From assembly GCF_022549675.1 (NCBI RefSeq), contig NZ_JAKZGR010000006.1, forward strand, positions 62,001 to 126,000: a stretch of 64,000 nt of DNA, given 5' to 3'. How positions within the stretch are numbered: the stretch's first letter is position 1; the number at the start of each line of letters is the position of its first letter. The DNA comes from Belliella kenyensis (lineage in GTDB: Bacteria > Bacteroidota > Bacteroidia > Cytophagales > Cyclobacteriaceae). Below, one piece after another: positions 44,090 to 53,775 of this stretch. The notes under the pieces are model-generated. The model had not been told where the DNA came from. It saw nothing but the letters and a program-made list of their open reading frames with translations, and searched no databases. The position numbers were made by a program, and so were the translations under genes.

Positions 44090-44518
44090 ATGAAAGAGTT
44101 ATTTGAAAATCATCGTTCCAATGGAAACGGTACAAAAGAAAGGGAAATAGAAAGCATAAAAGGAAACTTAGATCAAAATCTATTGATCAAAGATGCCATA
44201 TTTGTAAGAAACAAAGGTAGTTTGGTAAAAGTCAAATTCAATGATATTCTTTGGATGAAAGGTGATGGCAATTATACTACACTGGTGACTAGAGAAAGTG
44301 TTTATTCTTTGAGAAATATACTGAAGGATTTTGAGTCAGTACTTCCTGATGGAGATTTTATAAGAATTCACAAAAGCTATATCGTCAGATTAGATGAAAT
44401 AGTAGCTATCAACCCAAGAGAGCTCACTGTGGGAAAAGATACCGTTCCTGTAGGTAGGACTTATTACCAAAACCTTATCAACGGCATCAACAAATTGTCC
44501 TCTGGCGGTAATGAGTAG
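44090..44518 (+). CDS. Stand-alone LytTR DNA-binding protein
   Basis: 142 residues from ATG 44090; GTG at 44081 is an alternative, but AAAGGTGAG sits just where a ribosome site for the ATG would be. The C-terminal half is a LytTR domain (DILWMKGDGNYTTLVTRESV, DGDFIRIHKSYIVRLDEIVA, PVGRTYYQNLING). The usual receiver domain is absent; the first 40 residues are charged and unstructured. It is therefore an unusual single-domain regulator whose input signal is unclear. Confidence 0.87.
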   Translation: MKELFENHRSNGNGTKEREIESIKGNLDQNLLIKDAIFVRNKGSLVKVKFNDILWMKGDGNYTTLVTRESVYSLRNILKDFESVLPDGDFIRIHKSYIVRLDEIVAINPRELTVGKDTVPVGRTYYQNLINGINKLSSGGNE

Positions 44519-44548
44519 AAGCGTCATTACTGGGTAAAAGATTAAACT

Positions 44549-45772
44549 TTAACTAATTCCTTTCCAAAGTAAGCTACTATCTCCATAGCTTAGAAATCTA
44601 TATGATTTTTCTAAAGCCTGATGATATATTTTTTTCCAAGATCCCTGAGTAAATGCTGCAATAAGCAAAATAAGCGTAGAGCCTGGTTGGTGAAAGTTGG
44701 TAACTAGACCATCACATACCATAAATTCATACCCAGGCATGATGAAGATTTCTGTACTACCAGTGATTTCTTCTAAATTTTTAGAATTCATCATTTCCAA
44801 TATTGCTTCAAAACTTTCTTGTCGAGTAGGTAGAGAATCATGGTCTATGTAGGGATATAGTTTCGGAATCATGAATATTTCTCCCTCACCTCGCAGTAGC
44901 ATCACCCCATACCAATATAAGCTTTCAAGGGAACGCATTGATGTAGTACCGACGGCGACGATTTTGTCTTTCTGAATGGCTATCTGTTCGATGATATGTT
45001 TTGTAGCGACGATTTGCTCACTATGCATATCATGATCAGTAATTTTTTCAGCTTTGATAGGTTGGAATGTGCCTGCTCCCACATGAAGCGTCAGGAAATC
45101 CTGCTTCACTTTGTTTTTTTTCAATTCATGGAGGACTTCATCTGTGAAATGAAGACCTGCGGTCGGTGCTGCTACAGCTCCTTCTTTTTTTGAATAAACG
45201 GTTTGATATCTAGGTTTATCTTCTTCAGTAGCTTTGCGGTTGAGATAGGGTGGGAGAGGGACTTCTCCCGAAGCTTCCACGATATTTACAAATGGGACAT
45301 TGCCATTCCAAGAAAATTTGACCACTTTGCTATTCCTGTTTTCAAGACTTGCAGATAGTTTGATGGATGTGCCATGATGAATGATTTCACCAGAAAGGAT
45401 TTCTCCATCTTTCCATTTTTTCAAATTTCCTATCATTGTTTCCCAAGTCACTGACTCTGTTTGAAGCATGACTTCATTGATCACTGTGGTGGGCAAAATA
45501 GGTTTAAGCAGAAATACTTCAATTTTTGCACCAGTATCTCTTTGAAAAATTAATCTTGCGGGGATTACCTTGGTATTATTGAATACCATCAGACTCCCAG
45601 CGGGAATTAGTTTACTGATCTCTACAAAGCTGAAGTGGCTGATGTTCCCATCTTTATAATGTAGTAGTTTAGAAGCATCCCTTTTTTCTAAGGGAAACTT
45701 GGCTATTTTTTCTTCAGGAAGGGTATATTCGTAGTCGGAAAGTTGTAAACTATCAATAATATCTTTATGCAT
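44549..45772 (-). CDS. queA: S-adenosylmethionine:tRNA ribosyltransferase-isomerase
   Basis: 407 residues, longer than E. coli QueA (about 356) as is common in Bacteroidota. Family motifs are YTLPEEKIAKFPLEKRDASK, VFNNTKVIPARLIF, EVPLPPYLNR, RYQTVYSKKEGAVAAPTAGL, LHFTDEVL, FLTLHVGAGTFQPI and TNFHQPGSTLILLIAAF. It converts preQ1 in tRNA to epoxyqueuosine. A minus-strand TATATTTG -7 box lies at 45807-45814. Convergent with the LytTR gene. Confidence 0.95.
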   Translation of the reverse strand: MHKDIIDSLQLSDYEYTLPEEKIAKFPLEKRDASKLLHYKDGNISHFSFVEISKLIPAGSLMVFNNTKVIPARLIFQRDTGAKIEVFLLKPILPTTVINEVMLQTESVTWETMIGNLKKWKDGEILSGEIIHHGTSIKLSASLENRNSKVVKFSWNGNVPFVNIVEASGEVPLPPYLNRKATEEDKPRYQTVYSKKEGAVAAPTAGLHFTDEVLHELKKNKVKQDFLTLHVGAGTFQPIKAEKITDHDMHSEQIVATKHIIEQIAIQKDKIVAVGTTSMRSLESLYWYGVMLLRGEGEIFMIPKLYPYIDHDSLPTRQESFEAILEMMNSKNLEEITGSTEIFIMPGYEFMVCDGLVTNFHQPGSTLILLIAAFTQGSWKKIYHQALEKSYRFLSYGDSSLLWKGIS

Positions 45773-45806
45773 TCCGTTTGTAGCTATCTTTGTGTGAAAT
45801 AGAATG

Positions 45807-45814
45807 CAAATATA
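45807..45814 (-). promoter_or_regulatory. Putative -7 box for queA
   Basis: TATATTTG on the minus strand, 35 bp before the queA start. No clear TTG at the expected distance. Confidence 0.35.
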
Positions 45815-45930
45815 AAAGATAGAAAATCGCCCTCGATGAGAATCAAAATAATTTCATGCATTTAGTCAAGAAAAATTGATATACATGATTTTAAGTTAAA
45901 ATGACTCATCAATGAAATTTAGGATATTTT

Positions 45931-47016
45931 ATGAAGAATATACAGAACTTGCAGTTTAGTTATGAAAAGTTGACGCTTGACTTCAAATTTGAAGCAGGAA
46001 CCTCACGAGGTGTATTGAAACACAAAGACAGCTATATCATAGCGGTGAATGAAAAGATAAAAAAAAATACAGTAGGACTTGGAGAGGCTGGACCATTGCC
46101 AAATTTGAGCTTGGATGACTTAGTGGATTTTGAAATGATATTGTCAAGAGTGCTTGATCAATTGACTAAGGCTAATATATCAGTTAATTTTGAGGAAATT
46201 GATGAGTTAGTCAAGCATTTTGTACCTGCTAGTCTTCCGAGCATAAGGTTTGGAATCGAGACGGCTATTTTAGATTTATTACATGGTGGCAATCGTACGA
46301 TTTTCCCAAGTGATTTTGTAAAAGGTCAGCAAGCAATTGAAATCAATGGACTGATATGGATGGGTGATAAGGCATTTATGCTTGAACAAATTGATCAAAA
46401 GCTTCAATCAGGGTACAACTGTATCAAAATGAAAATAGGAGCTATAGATTTTGTCCAAGAATGCGAATTGTTAGGATATATACGCCAGCATTTTGGGCAA
46501 GAAAAAATAACCCTACGCGTAGATGCCAATGGGGCTTTTGGCAGTCATGAAGCCATGAATAAATTGGACATATTATCTCAGTTTGCTTTGCATAGCATAG
46601 AGCAACCGATCAGACAAGGGCAATTGGAGGCAATGAGCGAGCTATGTAAAAAGTCTCCCTTACCTATTGCTTTGGATGAGGAATTGATTGGCGTTCATAG
46701 TCTAGAAGATAAGCGGAGCTTGTTAGAGTCAATCATGCCACAGTTTGTAATTTTGAAACCTACGCTTTTGGGAGGGTTTGCATCATGCAATGAATGGATC
46801 GGTATTGCTGAGGAGTTGAATATTGGATGGTGGATGACCTCAGCTTTAGAAAGTAATATCGGGCTCAATGCAATAGCACAATACACAGCCATCAAAAACA
46901 ACAAGCTTCCACAAGGTCTAGGCACTGGGCAGCTGTATCATAACAATATTGCTTCTCCGCTTGAAATAGTTTCTGGGACTTTGATCTACGATCCCAATAC
47001 GATTTGGGCAAAATAA
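45931..47016 (+). CDS. menC: o-Succinylbenzoate synthase (enolase superfamily)
   Basis: 361 residues. Enolase-superfamily active site: first Lys pair in CIKMKIG at about 171, metal ligands in RVDANGAF at about 195, SIEQPI at about 226 and ALDEELIG at about 250, and the second Lys in ILKPTLLGGF at about 274. TSALESNIGLNAIAQ at about 307 is diagnostic for the OSBS branch rather than dipeptide epimerases. It makes o-succinylbenzoate in menaquinone synthesis. The other men genes are not in the window. Confidence 0.88.
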   Translation: MKNIQNLQFSYEKLTLDFKFEAGTSRGVLKHKDSYIIAVNEKIKKNTVGLGEAGPLPNLSLDDLVDFEMILSRVLDQLTKANISVNFEEIDELVKHFVPASLPSIRFGIETAILDLLHGGNRTIFPSDFVKGQQAIEINGLIWMGDKAFMLEQIDQKLQSGYNCIKMKIGAIDFVQECELLGYIRQHFGQEKITLRVDANGAFGSHEAMNKLDILSQFALHSIEQPIRQGQLEAMSELCKKSPLPIALDEELIGVHSLEDKRSLLESIMPQFVILKPTLLGGFASCNEWIGIAEELNIGWWMTSALESNIGLNAIAQYTAIKNNKLPQGLGTGQLYHNNIASPLEIVSGTLIYDPNTIWAK

Positions 47017-47050
47017 AAATGGCTCAAATCTTTCGATTCGAGCCATTTTA
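47015..47050. terminator. Terminator between menC and cold-shock gene
   Basis: AAAATGGCTC (47017-47026) and GAGCCATTTT (47040-47049) form a 10-bp stem around a 13-nt loop. It is symmetrical, so it can stop both convergent genes. Confidence 0.85.
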
Positions 47051-47071
47051 TTGGTTGTCAATGAATATGTA

Positions 47072-47263
47072 TTATGCTAATTTTACATTCACTGCGTTAA
47101 GACCTTTTCTACCTTCTTTAAGGTCGAAAGTTACTGCATCGTCTTCTCTGATTTCGTCAACCAATCCTGAGATGTGTACAAAATACTCTTTAGAAGACTC
47201 ATCTTCGATGATAAAACCGAATCCTTTGGACTCATTAAAAAATTTAACTTTTCCTGTGTTCAT
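47072..47263 (-). CDS. Cold-shock domain protein
   Basis: 63 residues, a single CSD. RNP1 is KGFGFI (about 13-18) and RNP2 is YFVHIS (about 27-32). It starts MNTGKVKFFNESKG. Binds single-stranded nucleic acid, probably as an RNA chaperone. A minus-strand TACCTTTG -7 box lies at 47290-47297, 27 bp upstream. Confidence 0.96.
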   Translation of the reverse strand: MNTGKVKFFNESKGFGFIIEDESSKEYFVHISGLVDEIREDDAVTFDLKEGRKGLNAVNVKLA

Positions 47264-47289
47264 GATATTGTATTGAATTAATTATAAAC

Positions 47290-47297
47290 CAAAGGTA
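47290..47297 (-). promoter_or_regulatory. Putative -7 box of the cold-shock gene
   Basis: TACCTTTG on the minus strand matches TAnnTTTG. A TTG lies 13 bp upstream, closer than usual, so the -33 element is not certain. Confidence 0.4.
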
Positions 47298-47365
47298 CGC
47301 ATAGTTTTTTCAATAAAAATTAATTTGGAGAATATTTTTTTGTAAATCTTTAGAATCACCAAAAT

Positions 47366-48400
47366 TTAAATTAAATCAATTCCGTTTTCCTTGCATGATG
47401 TGATGATTTCTTCTGGCCAAATACCAGCCTGAACTTCTCCAATGTGTGTTTTTTGCAATAAAAACATACAAAGTCTTGATTGACCGATTCCACCACCTAT
47501 ACTTTCTGTAAGTTTTCGTTCCAATAAGGATTTGTGAAAAAGAAGTGTTTTTCTAGAAGTAGCGTTTGCAATTTCTAATTGATTTATAAGGCTTTCGGCA
47601 TTTACTCTTATTCCCATGGAGCTTAATTCAAATGAATTTTGTAGAACGGGATTCCAAACAAGGATATCACCATTTAATCCAAAGTATCCATCAGCATTTT
47701 GACTGCTCCAGTCATCATAATCTGGAGCTCTTCCATCATGTGCATCTCCGTTGGATAGCTTACCACCAATCCCCATTAAAAAAACTGCACCATATTTTTT
47801 TGCAGCTTCATATTCTCGCTCTTTTGGAGTGGCATTAGGATAGTCTTGAAGTAGCTCTTCGCTATGCATCATATGGATTTTTTCAGGCAAAGTTGGAATG
47901 AGCCCTTGGTATTGTTCAAATAAGCTCACTTCGATTTCTTTGATCGTTTCATATATACTTTCCACAGTCCTTTTGAGATAGTTTAAGTTGCGATCATTGG
48001 CATCTATTGATTTTTCCCAGTCCCATTGGTCTACGTACAGAGAGTGAATCGGAGAATAGTCCTCATCAGGCCTTAAGGCACGCATGTCAGTGATGATCCC
48101 TTCACCTTTTGGAAAACTCAATTGTGAAAGCGTCCATCTTTTCCACTTAGCTAGAGAATGGACTACCACAGCAGATTTATCTCCTTGATTTTTGATGGGG
48201 AATCTTACAGGTCTTTCAATTCCATTCAAATCATCATTGATGCCTGTACCATCAATGATTGCAACTGGGCAACTTACCTTGAATAGGTTTAGTTTTTCAG
48301 AAAGTCTTTTAGGAAAACTTGTTTTGATATAATCTATGGCAGCTTCTGTAGCTCTTCTATCTAAAATAGATTGGTAACCTTGGGTTTGAGTTGATGTCAT
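47366..48400 (-). CDS. asnA: Aspartate-ammonia ligase (asparagine synthetase A)
   Basis: 344 residues, normal AsnA length. It has the class II synthetase-like fold, with LNLFKVSCPVAIIDGTGIND, SAVVVHSLAKWKRWTLSQLS, HSLYVDQWDWEKSI, FLMGIGGKLSNGDAHDGRAP, RVNAESLINQL and the C-terminal SIGGGIGQSRLCMFLLQKTH. It makes asparagine from aspartate and ammonia with ATP. It has its own promoter (48429-48458). Confidence 0.97.
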   Translation of the reverse strand: MTSTQTQGYQSILDRRATEAAIDYIKTSFPKRLSEKLNLFKVSCPVAIIDGTGINDDLNGIERPVRFPIKNQGDKSAVVVHSLAKWKRWTLSQLSFPKGEGIITDMRALRPDEDYSPIHSLYVDQWDWEKSIDANDRNLNYLKRTVESIYETIKEIEVSLFEQYQGLIPTLPEKIHMMHSEELLQDYPNATPKEREYEAAKKYGAVFLMGIGGKLSNGDAHDGRAPDYDDWSSQNADGYFGLNGDILVWNPVLQNSFELSSMGIRVNAESLINQLEIANATSRKTLLFHKSLLERKLTESIGGGIGQSRLCMFLLQKTHIGEVQAGIWPEEIITSCKENGIDLI

Positions 48401-48428
48401 GATTGTTTTATTTTCAATGAATAGCTGA

Positions 48429-48458
48429 CAAAACTATAAAAATGACAATGAAATCAAA
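48429..48458 (-). promoter_or_regulatory. Bacteroidota-type promoter of asnA
   Basis: Minus strand TTTG (48455-48458), 18 bp, TAGTTTTG (48429-48436): both consensus boxes at expected spacing, 29 bp before the start codon. Confidence 0.75.
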
Positions 48459-48479
48459 TAACTTTTGGGGATTTTGTGG

Positions 48480-48745
48480 AAGGGTAATGAAAAATTATGG
48501 GGGAAAGGGAGGGGGCTGAGATTAGAAATAAGAATGAAGAAAGTAAGAAGGATGAGAAATGAAATATACTGAAGCGATATATAGTTGAAACATGCCCGCA
48601 ACGAAATATGATTGCTTCACGAGAGACTGATCATTTAAGTGACTCGTATCTTGATTTTTACCACTGAAATAAGCTAAAGCGAAATATAGTTGAAATATGC
48701 CTCTACCTTTGGGTAGACAGGTGCGGCGAAATCTGGACCAACAGT
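48480..48745 (-). repeat. Composite dispersed repeat, copy B
   Basis: Read on the minus strand: the full core ATTTCGCCGCACCTGTC through CTATATTTCGC (about 48677-48732, with TCTACC CAAA GGTAGA), a short CAAGATACGAGTCACTT tract, and a second, shortened core (about 48561-48612) lacking the hairpin. Last is a pyrimidine tract CTCATCCTTCTTACTTTC onward. It follows the gamma-carbonic anhydrase gene and precedes the asnA promoter. Same module orientation as copies A and C. Confidence 0.65.
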
Positions 48746-48768
48746 GAGGCTAATGAGAATCTCAAATC

Positions 48769-49284
48769 TCATGTCTCCTTATACCAGGTTGCATACATAG
48801 GGTAGTTTTTGGCAGTTCTTTCGATTACTTCTAGCATTTCTGGACCTGTGTTTTTCACCTTTTTGGCTGGAGTACCTGCATAAATCGAATTCGCTTCGAC
48901 AATAGTTCCAGCCAATACAACTGCACCTGCCGCTATTACAGCCCCTGAATGAATCACAGCGTGATCCATTACTATAGCTCCCATACCAATCAGCACATTG
49001 TCGTGAATTGTACAACCGTGAACTATGGCGTTGTGAGCAATAGATACTTTGTTCCCAATGTAGGTACCTGCTTTCTGATAAGTACAGTGAATCACAGCTC
49101 CATCTTGTATATTGGTGTCATTGCCAATGATGATTTCATGCACATCACCTCTCACTACGGCATTGAACCATACAGTGCAATTATCTCCCATGGTTACATC
49201 TCCTACAATCGTTGCGTTATCAGCAAACCATGAGTTTTCACCCCATTTTGGTTTTTTGCCTTTTATCGATTTGATAAGTGTCAT
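48769..49284 (-). CDS. Gamma-carbonic anhydrase-family left-handed beta-helix protein
   Basis: 171 residues made of hexapeptide repeats (ATIVGDVTMGDNCTVWFNAV, IGNDTNIQDGAVIHC, ASIVEANSIYAGTPAKK-like C-terminus). Zinc-ligand His positions are visible in VIHCTY and IAHNAIVHGC. Catalytic carbonic anhydrase activity is possible, but many YrdA/PaaY-type relatives have other or unknown roles. Monocistronic; composite repeat B lies just downstream. Confidence 0.9.
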   Translation of the reverse strand: MTLIKSIKGKKPKWGENSWFADNATIVGDVTMGDNCTVWFNAVVRGDVHEIIIGNDTNIQDGAVIHCTYQKAGTYIGNKVSIAHNAIVHGCTIHDNVLIGMGAIVMDHAVIHSGAVIAAGAVVLAGTIVEANSIYAGTPAKKVKNTGPEMLEVIERTAKNYPMYATWYKET

Positions 49285-49320
49285 TAGCCTATTGATTTGA
49301 TGTTTTTTTAAAAATATAAA

Positions 49321-49368
49321 CCTTTACAAAAACCATTTCTTTAATTAAAGTCATCGTTTTTGTAAAGG
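49321..49368 (-). terminator. Terminator after valS
   Basis: CCTTTACAAAAAC (49321-49333) and GTTTTTGTAAAGG (49356-49368) form a perfect 13-bp stem with a 22-nt loop. On the minus strand a T-rich stretch follows. It lies 17 bp past the valS stop. Confidence 0.8.
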
Positions 49369-49384
49369 TCGATGGTTTTTAATA

Positions 49385-52018
49385 TTATAAACCTAGCTTC
49401 GCTAAAGCATCTTCCAAGGTTTTAATTTTGGCTTCTGCATCAGCTTGTTTTTTTCTTTCATTTTCGATTACTGCCTCGGGTGCACCAGCTACAAATCTCT
49501 CATTACTGAGTTTTTTCATTACCGAGCTCAAAAAGCCCCTTGTATAGGAAAGCTCCTTTTCGATATTTGCTCTCTCCTCTTCAGGATTGACTTGGCCTTC
49601 CATTGGGATAAAGCATTCATCAGCTTTTACAACGAAGCTTACTGCATTGTCTAGGCCATCTCCAAAGTTTACTTCATCTAAGTTGGCAAGTTTTTTCAAA
49701 ACTATATCAAATCTTTTGTAAAGATCTGGTTGGGAAGTTTTGATCGTCAAAGAGAAAGTTTCTTTCGGAGATATACCTTTTGAAGCCCTTGTGTTTCTTA
49801 CTTGTGATACAACATCGAATACCTGAATAGCTTCAGAGATGATTTGAGAATCATAAGAACCTGCTTTAGGCCAAGATGCAACTATCAATGCTTCTTCCGT
49901 ATTTCTTTCTTTGATCTGATGCCACAATTCTTCTGAAAGGAAAGGCATAAAAGGATGCAGGATTTTCAGTATATCTTCGAAAAACAGCACTGTTCTAGCG
50001 TGAGTATGAGGATCAATAGGTGCTTGATAAGCAGGCTTGATCATTTCCAGATACCAAGAGCAGAAATCGTCCCACACCAGTTTATAAGTAGACATCAAGG
50101 CATCAGAAATTCTGAATTTATCAAAATGGTCTTCAATCTCCGTGAGTGCTTGATTGAATCTGTTTTCAAACCATTGGATAGAAGCTTCATTTTCTTTGCC
50201 AGTAAGGTTATGATCGATCTCCCATCCACTTACTAGGCGGTAAGCATTCCAGATTTTGTTTGCGAAATTTCTTCCTTGTTCTACTAGTTTTTCATCAAAT
50301 GGAAGATCATTTCCAGCAGGAGAGGAAAACAACATTCCTGTACGAACCCCATCTGCCCCATATTGCTTGATCAACTCTAGTGGGTCGGGAGAGTTGCCTA
50401 GAGACTTTGACATTTTTCTGCCTTGCTTGTCTCTCACTATCCCAGTGAGGTATACATTTCTAAATGGCTTCTCACCAGTATATTCATATCCTGCGATGAT
50501 CATTCTAGCTACCCAGAAGAACAAAATCTCAGGTGCTGTCACCAAGTCATTGGTTGGATAGAAGTATTTGAGATCTTCGTTTTGCTGACCTGTGGAGAAT
50601 ACATCTGAGTCAAATACTGAAATTGGCCAAAGCCAAGAAGAAAACCAAGTATCTAATACATCTTCGTCTTGAATGAGATCGGAGATGGTATAGGAGGCAT
50701 CATGTTGTTTTTGTGCGATTTCCAAAGCTTCTTCTTTTGTTTTGGCCACAACATACTCACCATTTGGAAGATAGTAAGCTGGAATCTGATGTCCCCACCA
50801 CAGCTGACGAGAGATACACCAATCTCTCACATTTTCCATCCAAGAGCGATACATATTCTTGAATTTCGGAGGGTGAAGCTGGATCACATCTTCCATCACG
50901 GAACTCAATGCTGGCTTGGTGATATCTTCCATTTTTAGAAACCATTGTAAAGATAGCTTAGGCTCAACTACAGCGTCAGTTCTTTCAGAGTGACCTACGT
51001 TCGATTTGTATTCCTCGATTTTTTCAAGTTGCCCGACTTCATCGAGCATTTTGCCTATCTTTTTTCTAGCTACAAACCTGTCTTCACCGATTAGAATTTG
51101 TGCTTTTTCATTGAGCGTACCGTTATCGTTAAGGATGTCAATGACTTCCAGCTTGTGCTTGATGCCAAGTTCGTAATCATTGATATCATGTGCAGGTGTT
51201 ACTTTCAAGCATCCAGTACCAAACTCCATGTCGACATATTCATCTTCAATGATAGGGATGGCACGATTAATTAAAGGAATGATTGCATTCTTTCCTTTGA
51301 GATGGCTGAATCTTGGATCGTTAGGATTGATACAAATAGCCACATCAGCCATGATGGTTTCAGGCCTAGTGGTAGCTATAGTCAAGAAGTCATTGGAACC
51401 TTGGATTTGATACTTTATATAGTATAATTTAGACTGTATCTCTTTCATGATCACCTCATCGTCAGAAAGAGCGGTCTTTCCTTGAGGATCCCAATTGACC
51501 ATTCGAATTCCACGGTATATTTTACCCTTCTTGTGGAGGTCTACAAAAACGGAAATCACTGCATTGCTGAGGTCTGCATCCATGGTAAACTTGGTCCTGT
51601 CCCAATCACATGACGCTCCAAGTTTTTTCAATTGCTCTAAAATGATGCCGCCATATTTTTCTTTCCATTCCCAAGCATACTTTAAAAAATCTTCACGAGA
51701 GAGAGACTTTTTATCAATACCTCTTTCTTTGAGCATTGCTACTACTTTGGCTTCAGTAGCTATAGAAGCATGATCTGTGCCTGGTATCCAGCAGGCATTT
51801 TTCCCTTGCATCCTAGCTTTTCTGATCAATACATCCTGAATGGTATTGTTGAGCATGTGTCCCATATGCAAGACTCCAGTGACATTGGGTGGAGGGATGA
51901 CTATGGTATAAGGCTCTTTATTGTGATCTACTTTAGAGGAGAAAAAACCATTTTCCATCCAGTAAGCATACCATTTTGATGCAGCTTCTTCTGGATTGTA
52001 TTTCGTAGCTAATGACAT
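49385..52018 (-). CDS. valS: Valyl-tRNA synthetase
   Basis: 877 residues, full length for bacterial ValS. HIGH-type motif [20 protein letters not shown] at about 43-62, the editing domain with [13 protein letters not shown] at about 215, [16 protein letters not shown] at about 395, [15 protein letters not shown] at about 530, and the C-terminal coiled-coil arm ([20 protein letters not shown]) contacting tRNA. It charges tRNA-Val. A minus-strand TATTTTTG -7 box lies at 52057-52064. Confidence 0.98.
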   Translation of the reverse strand: MSLATKYNPEEAASKWYAYWMENGFFSSKVDHNKEPYTIVIPPPNVTGVLHMGHMLNNTIQDVLIRKARMQGKNACWIPGTDHASIATEAKVVAMLKERGIDKKSLSREDFLKYAWEWKEKYGGIILEQLKKLGASCDWDRTKFTMDADLSNAVISVFVDLHKKGKIYRGIRMVNWDPQGKTALSDDEVIMKEIQSKLYYIKYQIQGSNDFLTIATTRPETIMADVAICINPNDPRFSHLKGKNAIIPLINRAIPIIEDEYVDMEFGTGCLKVTPAHDINDYELGIKHKLEVIDILNDNGTLNEKAQILIGEDRFVARKKIGKMLDEVGQLEKIEEYKSNVGHSERTDAVVEPKLSLQWFLKMEDITKPALSSVMEDVIQLHPPKFKNMYRSWMENVRDWCISRQLWWGHQIPAYYLPNGEYVVAKTKEEALEIAQKQHDASYTISDLIQDEDVLDTWFSSWLWPISVFDSDVFSTGQQNEDLKYFYPTNDLVTAPEILFFWVARMIIAGYEYTGEKPFRNVYLTGIVRDKQGRKMSKSLGNSPDPLELIKQYGADGVRTGMLFSSPAGNDLPFDEKLVEQGRNFANKIWNAYRLVSGWEIDHNLTGKENEASIQWFENRFNQALTEIEDHFDKFRISDALMSTYKLVWDDFCSWYLEMIKPAYQAPIDPHTHARTVLFFEDILKILHPFMPFLSEELWHQIKERNTEEALIVASWPKAGSYDSQIISEAIQVFDVVSQVRNTRASKGISPKETFSLTIKTSQPDLYKRFDIVLKKLANLDEVNFGDGLDNAVSFVVKADECFIPMEGQVNPEEERANIEKELSYTRGFLSSVMKKLSNERFVAGAPEAVIENERKKQADAEAKIKTLEDALAKLGL

Positions 52019-52056
52019 AAGTATAATTAATGCGCTTGTTTTAAAACTTCAAGGCG

Positions 52057-52064
52057 CAAAAATA
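52057..52064 (-). promoter_or_regulatory. Putative -7 box for valS
   Basis: TATTTTTG on the minus strand, 39 bp before the valS start; the -33 element is not evident. Confidence 0.35.
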
Positions 52065-52087
52065 CAAGAATTTCCTTAGTCTACCGA

Positions 52088-53056
52088 TCATTCATAGATT
52101 TTCCTAAGCGTGTATTCTACGCATCTGGCTGCTAGCTTGGCTGTAATCTGATCAATATCGTAGTTTGGATTGTATTCTACTACATCCATGCTGACTAATT
52201 TGCCACTTTTAGCAAGTATTTCCAATACCTGAAATGCAAATCTTGGCTCAAAACCCATGGGGGAACTTGCACTTACTCCCGGTGCAAATGCCGAGGAAAA
52301 GCCGTCTAAATCTATGGTGAGATACACTTTATCTACCTCTTCTAAGAATTCTTCTAGAAAATCAACTGTCTTGTCGAAGTGAAACAAATGGCAAGAATCA
52401 GATGTCAACCAAGAAACATTGTGGTTTTTTGCTAATTCAAATAGTGATTTAGGATTGGCAGCACTTTGAATGCCCATGCAGGCATATTTGAGCTTGATGT
52501 TTTTTTCTGTAGCATACTTATGAAGCTGAAGGAAAGGAGAACCTGAATGGGTCATTCCGTTTGTTAAAGGTCTCAAATCGAAATGAGCGTCAAGGTTTAA
52601 TACACCTAACTTTAAGTTAGAATGCTGCATATGATCCATCAAAGCTGACCCATGTGGAAAAGACAAATCATGTCCTCCACCCAAAATGATTGGGAAATAA
52701 CCTTTTTCTAAAAGTTGACATATAGTCCTTTTGGTAAGTGCATGCATTTCTTCTAAGTCACCATCTTCCAAAACTATATTTCCATAATCATGTATGCCAA
52801 TATCCTGTGGTAAGTGATAAGCCATACTTCCCATCACACTTTTGATACCATCAGGCCCTAATGATGCTCCGATTCGACCTTGATTTCTTCTCACTCCCTC
52901 ATCCACAGCATACCCAAGTAGTGCAATGCATTGATTATCAATTGTAAATTCTGTGTTGAAGTCTTCCACGCAGCGTACTTTTTGATGCCAATATTGAAGA
53001 GTGTCAGCATGTCTGCCTTTCCAGAAGTAAGGTGGTGTGGATTTATGATTTTTCAT
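52088..53056 (-). CDS. hutG: Arginase-family formiminoglutamase-like hydrolase
   Basis: 322 residues from ATG 53056 (an upstream extension to 53128 looks non-coding). Binuclear Mn site of the ureohydrolase family: GGGHDLSFPHG at about 127, LNLDAHFDLRP with DAHxD at about 153, and TIDLDGFSSAFAPGVSA (DxD) at about 246. It most resembles formimidoylglutamase (HutG), which splits formiminoglutamate in histidine breakdown; agmatinase is the alternative. No other hut genes are in the window, so the symbol is tentative. Confidence 0.82.
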   Translation of the reverse strand: MKNHKSTPPYFWKGRHADTLQYWHQKVRCVEDFNTEFTIDNQCIALLGYAVDEGVRRNQGRIGASLGPDGIKSVMGSMAYHLPQDIGIHDYGNIVLEDGDLEEMHALTKRTICQLLEKGYFPIILGGGHDLSFPHGSALMDHMQHSNLKLGVLNLDAHFDLRPLTNGMTHSGSPFLQLHKYATEKNIKLKYACMGIQSAANPKSLFELAKNHNVSWLTSDSCHLFHFDKTVDFLEEFLEEVDKVYLTIDLDGFSSAFAPGVSASSPMGFEPRFAFQVLEILAKSGKLVSMDVVEYNPNYDIDQITAKLAARCVEYTLRKIYE

Positions 53057-53245
53057 TTGGTACTTTTTAGGTTTGATGCTGATGCAACAGAAAACCCTAA
53101 TATATGAACATGATTTTAAAGATTTCACTAAGAAAATGAGGAGATAGATTCATTTTGCTTTTCATTTGAATATTTAATTGAAGAATTGATAACTTTCATT
53201 AAAATGAATTGTTATTCTTTGAGACAACTAAACCTTTCTAGTTTT

Positions 53246-53737
53246 ATGGAAAATAAATTTTATGATTTCACAGCTGAGGACATTAAAGGTCAAAAGCAAT
53301 CAATGGAACAATACAAAGGTAGGGTAGTCCTAGTGGTGAACACAGCAAGTAAATGTGGTTTTACTCCACAGTTTGAAGGCCTAGAAAAGTTACATCGAAA
53401 ATATAAAGATCAAGGATTGGTAATTCTTGGCTTTCCTTGTAATCAGTTTGGGGGTCAAGATCCTGGAAGTGACGGTGAGATAGAGGAGTTTTGCCAAATT
53501 AACTATGGAGTAAGCTTTCCGATGTTTTCAAAGGTGGATGTAAATGGAGATGCAGCCCATCCGTTGTTCAAATATCTGAAAGGTAAATTGAAAGGAGGCT
53601 TATTTGGGTCGAAAATCAAGTGGAATTTCACGAAGTTTCTTTTAGATTCTAATGGTCGTCCGGTAAAACGATATTCTTCATTAACAAAACCAGAGGCTAT
53701 TGAAAAGGATATTGCCAAGCTGCTAAAGAAAAAATAG
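53246..53737 (+). CDS. Glutathione peroxidase-family peroxidase
   Basis: 163 residues from ATG 53246, the family's normal length; upstream in-frame codons were discounted. Thioredoxin fold with the peroxidatic Cys in [12 protein letters not shown] at about 36, FPCNQFGGQ at about 70-78 (Gln of the tetrad) and [10 protein letters not shown] with Trp-Asn near 130. It is a Cys rather than selenocysteine enzyme and probably uses thioredoxin. Reduces peroxides in the cytosol. Terminator directly after. Confidence 0.94.
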   Translation: MENKFYDFTAEDIKGQKQSMEQYKGRVVLVVNTASKCGFTPQFEGLEKLHRKYKDQGLVILGFPCNQFGGQDPGSDGEIEEFCQINYGVSFPMFSKVDVNGDAAHPLFKYLKGKLKGGLFGSKIKWNFTKFLLDSNGRPVKRYSSLTKPEAIEKDIAKLLKKK

Positions 53738-53738
53738 T

Positions 53739-53775
53739 TAATAGCTTCTGCATTCACTTTGCAGAAGCTATTTGT
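53739..53775 (+). terminator. Terminator after glutathione peroxidase
   Basis: AATAGCTTCTGCA and TGCAGAAGCTATT form a 13-bp stem with a loop of about 10 nt, beginning right after the stop codon. Confidence 0.85.

Noticed and set aside
48779-49015. Alternative leftward frame inside the gamma-carbonic anhydrase gene
   Set aside because: It is a shadow of the hexapeptide-repeat coding frame, Ser/Arg/Cys-rich without domain signal.
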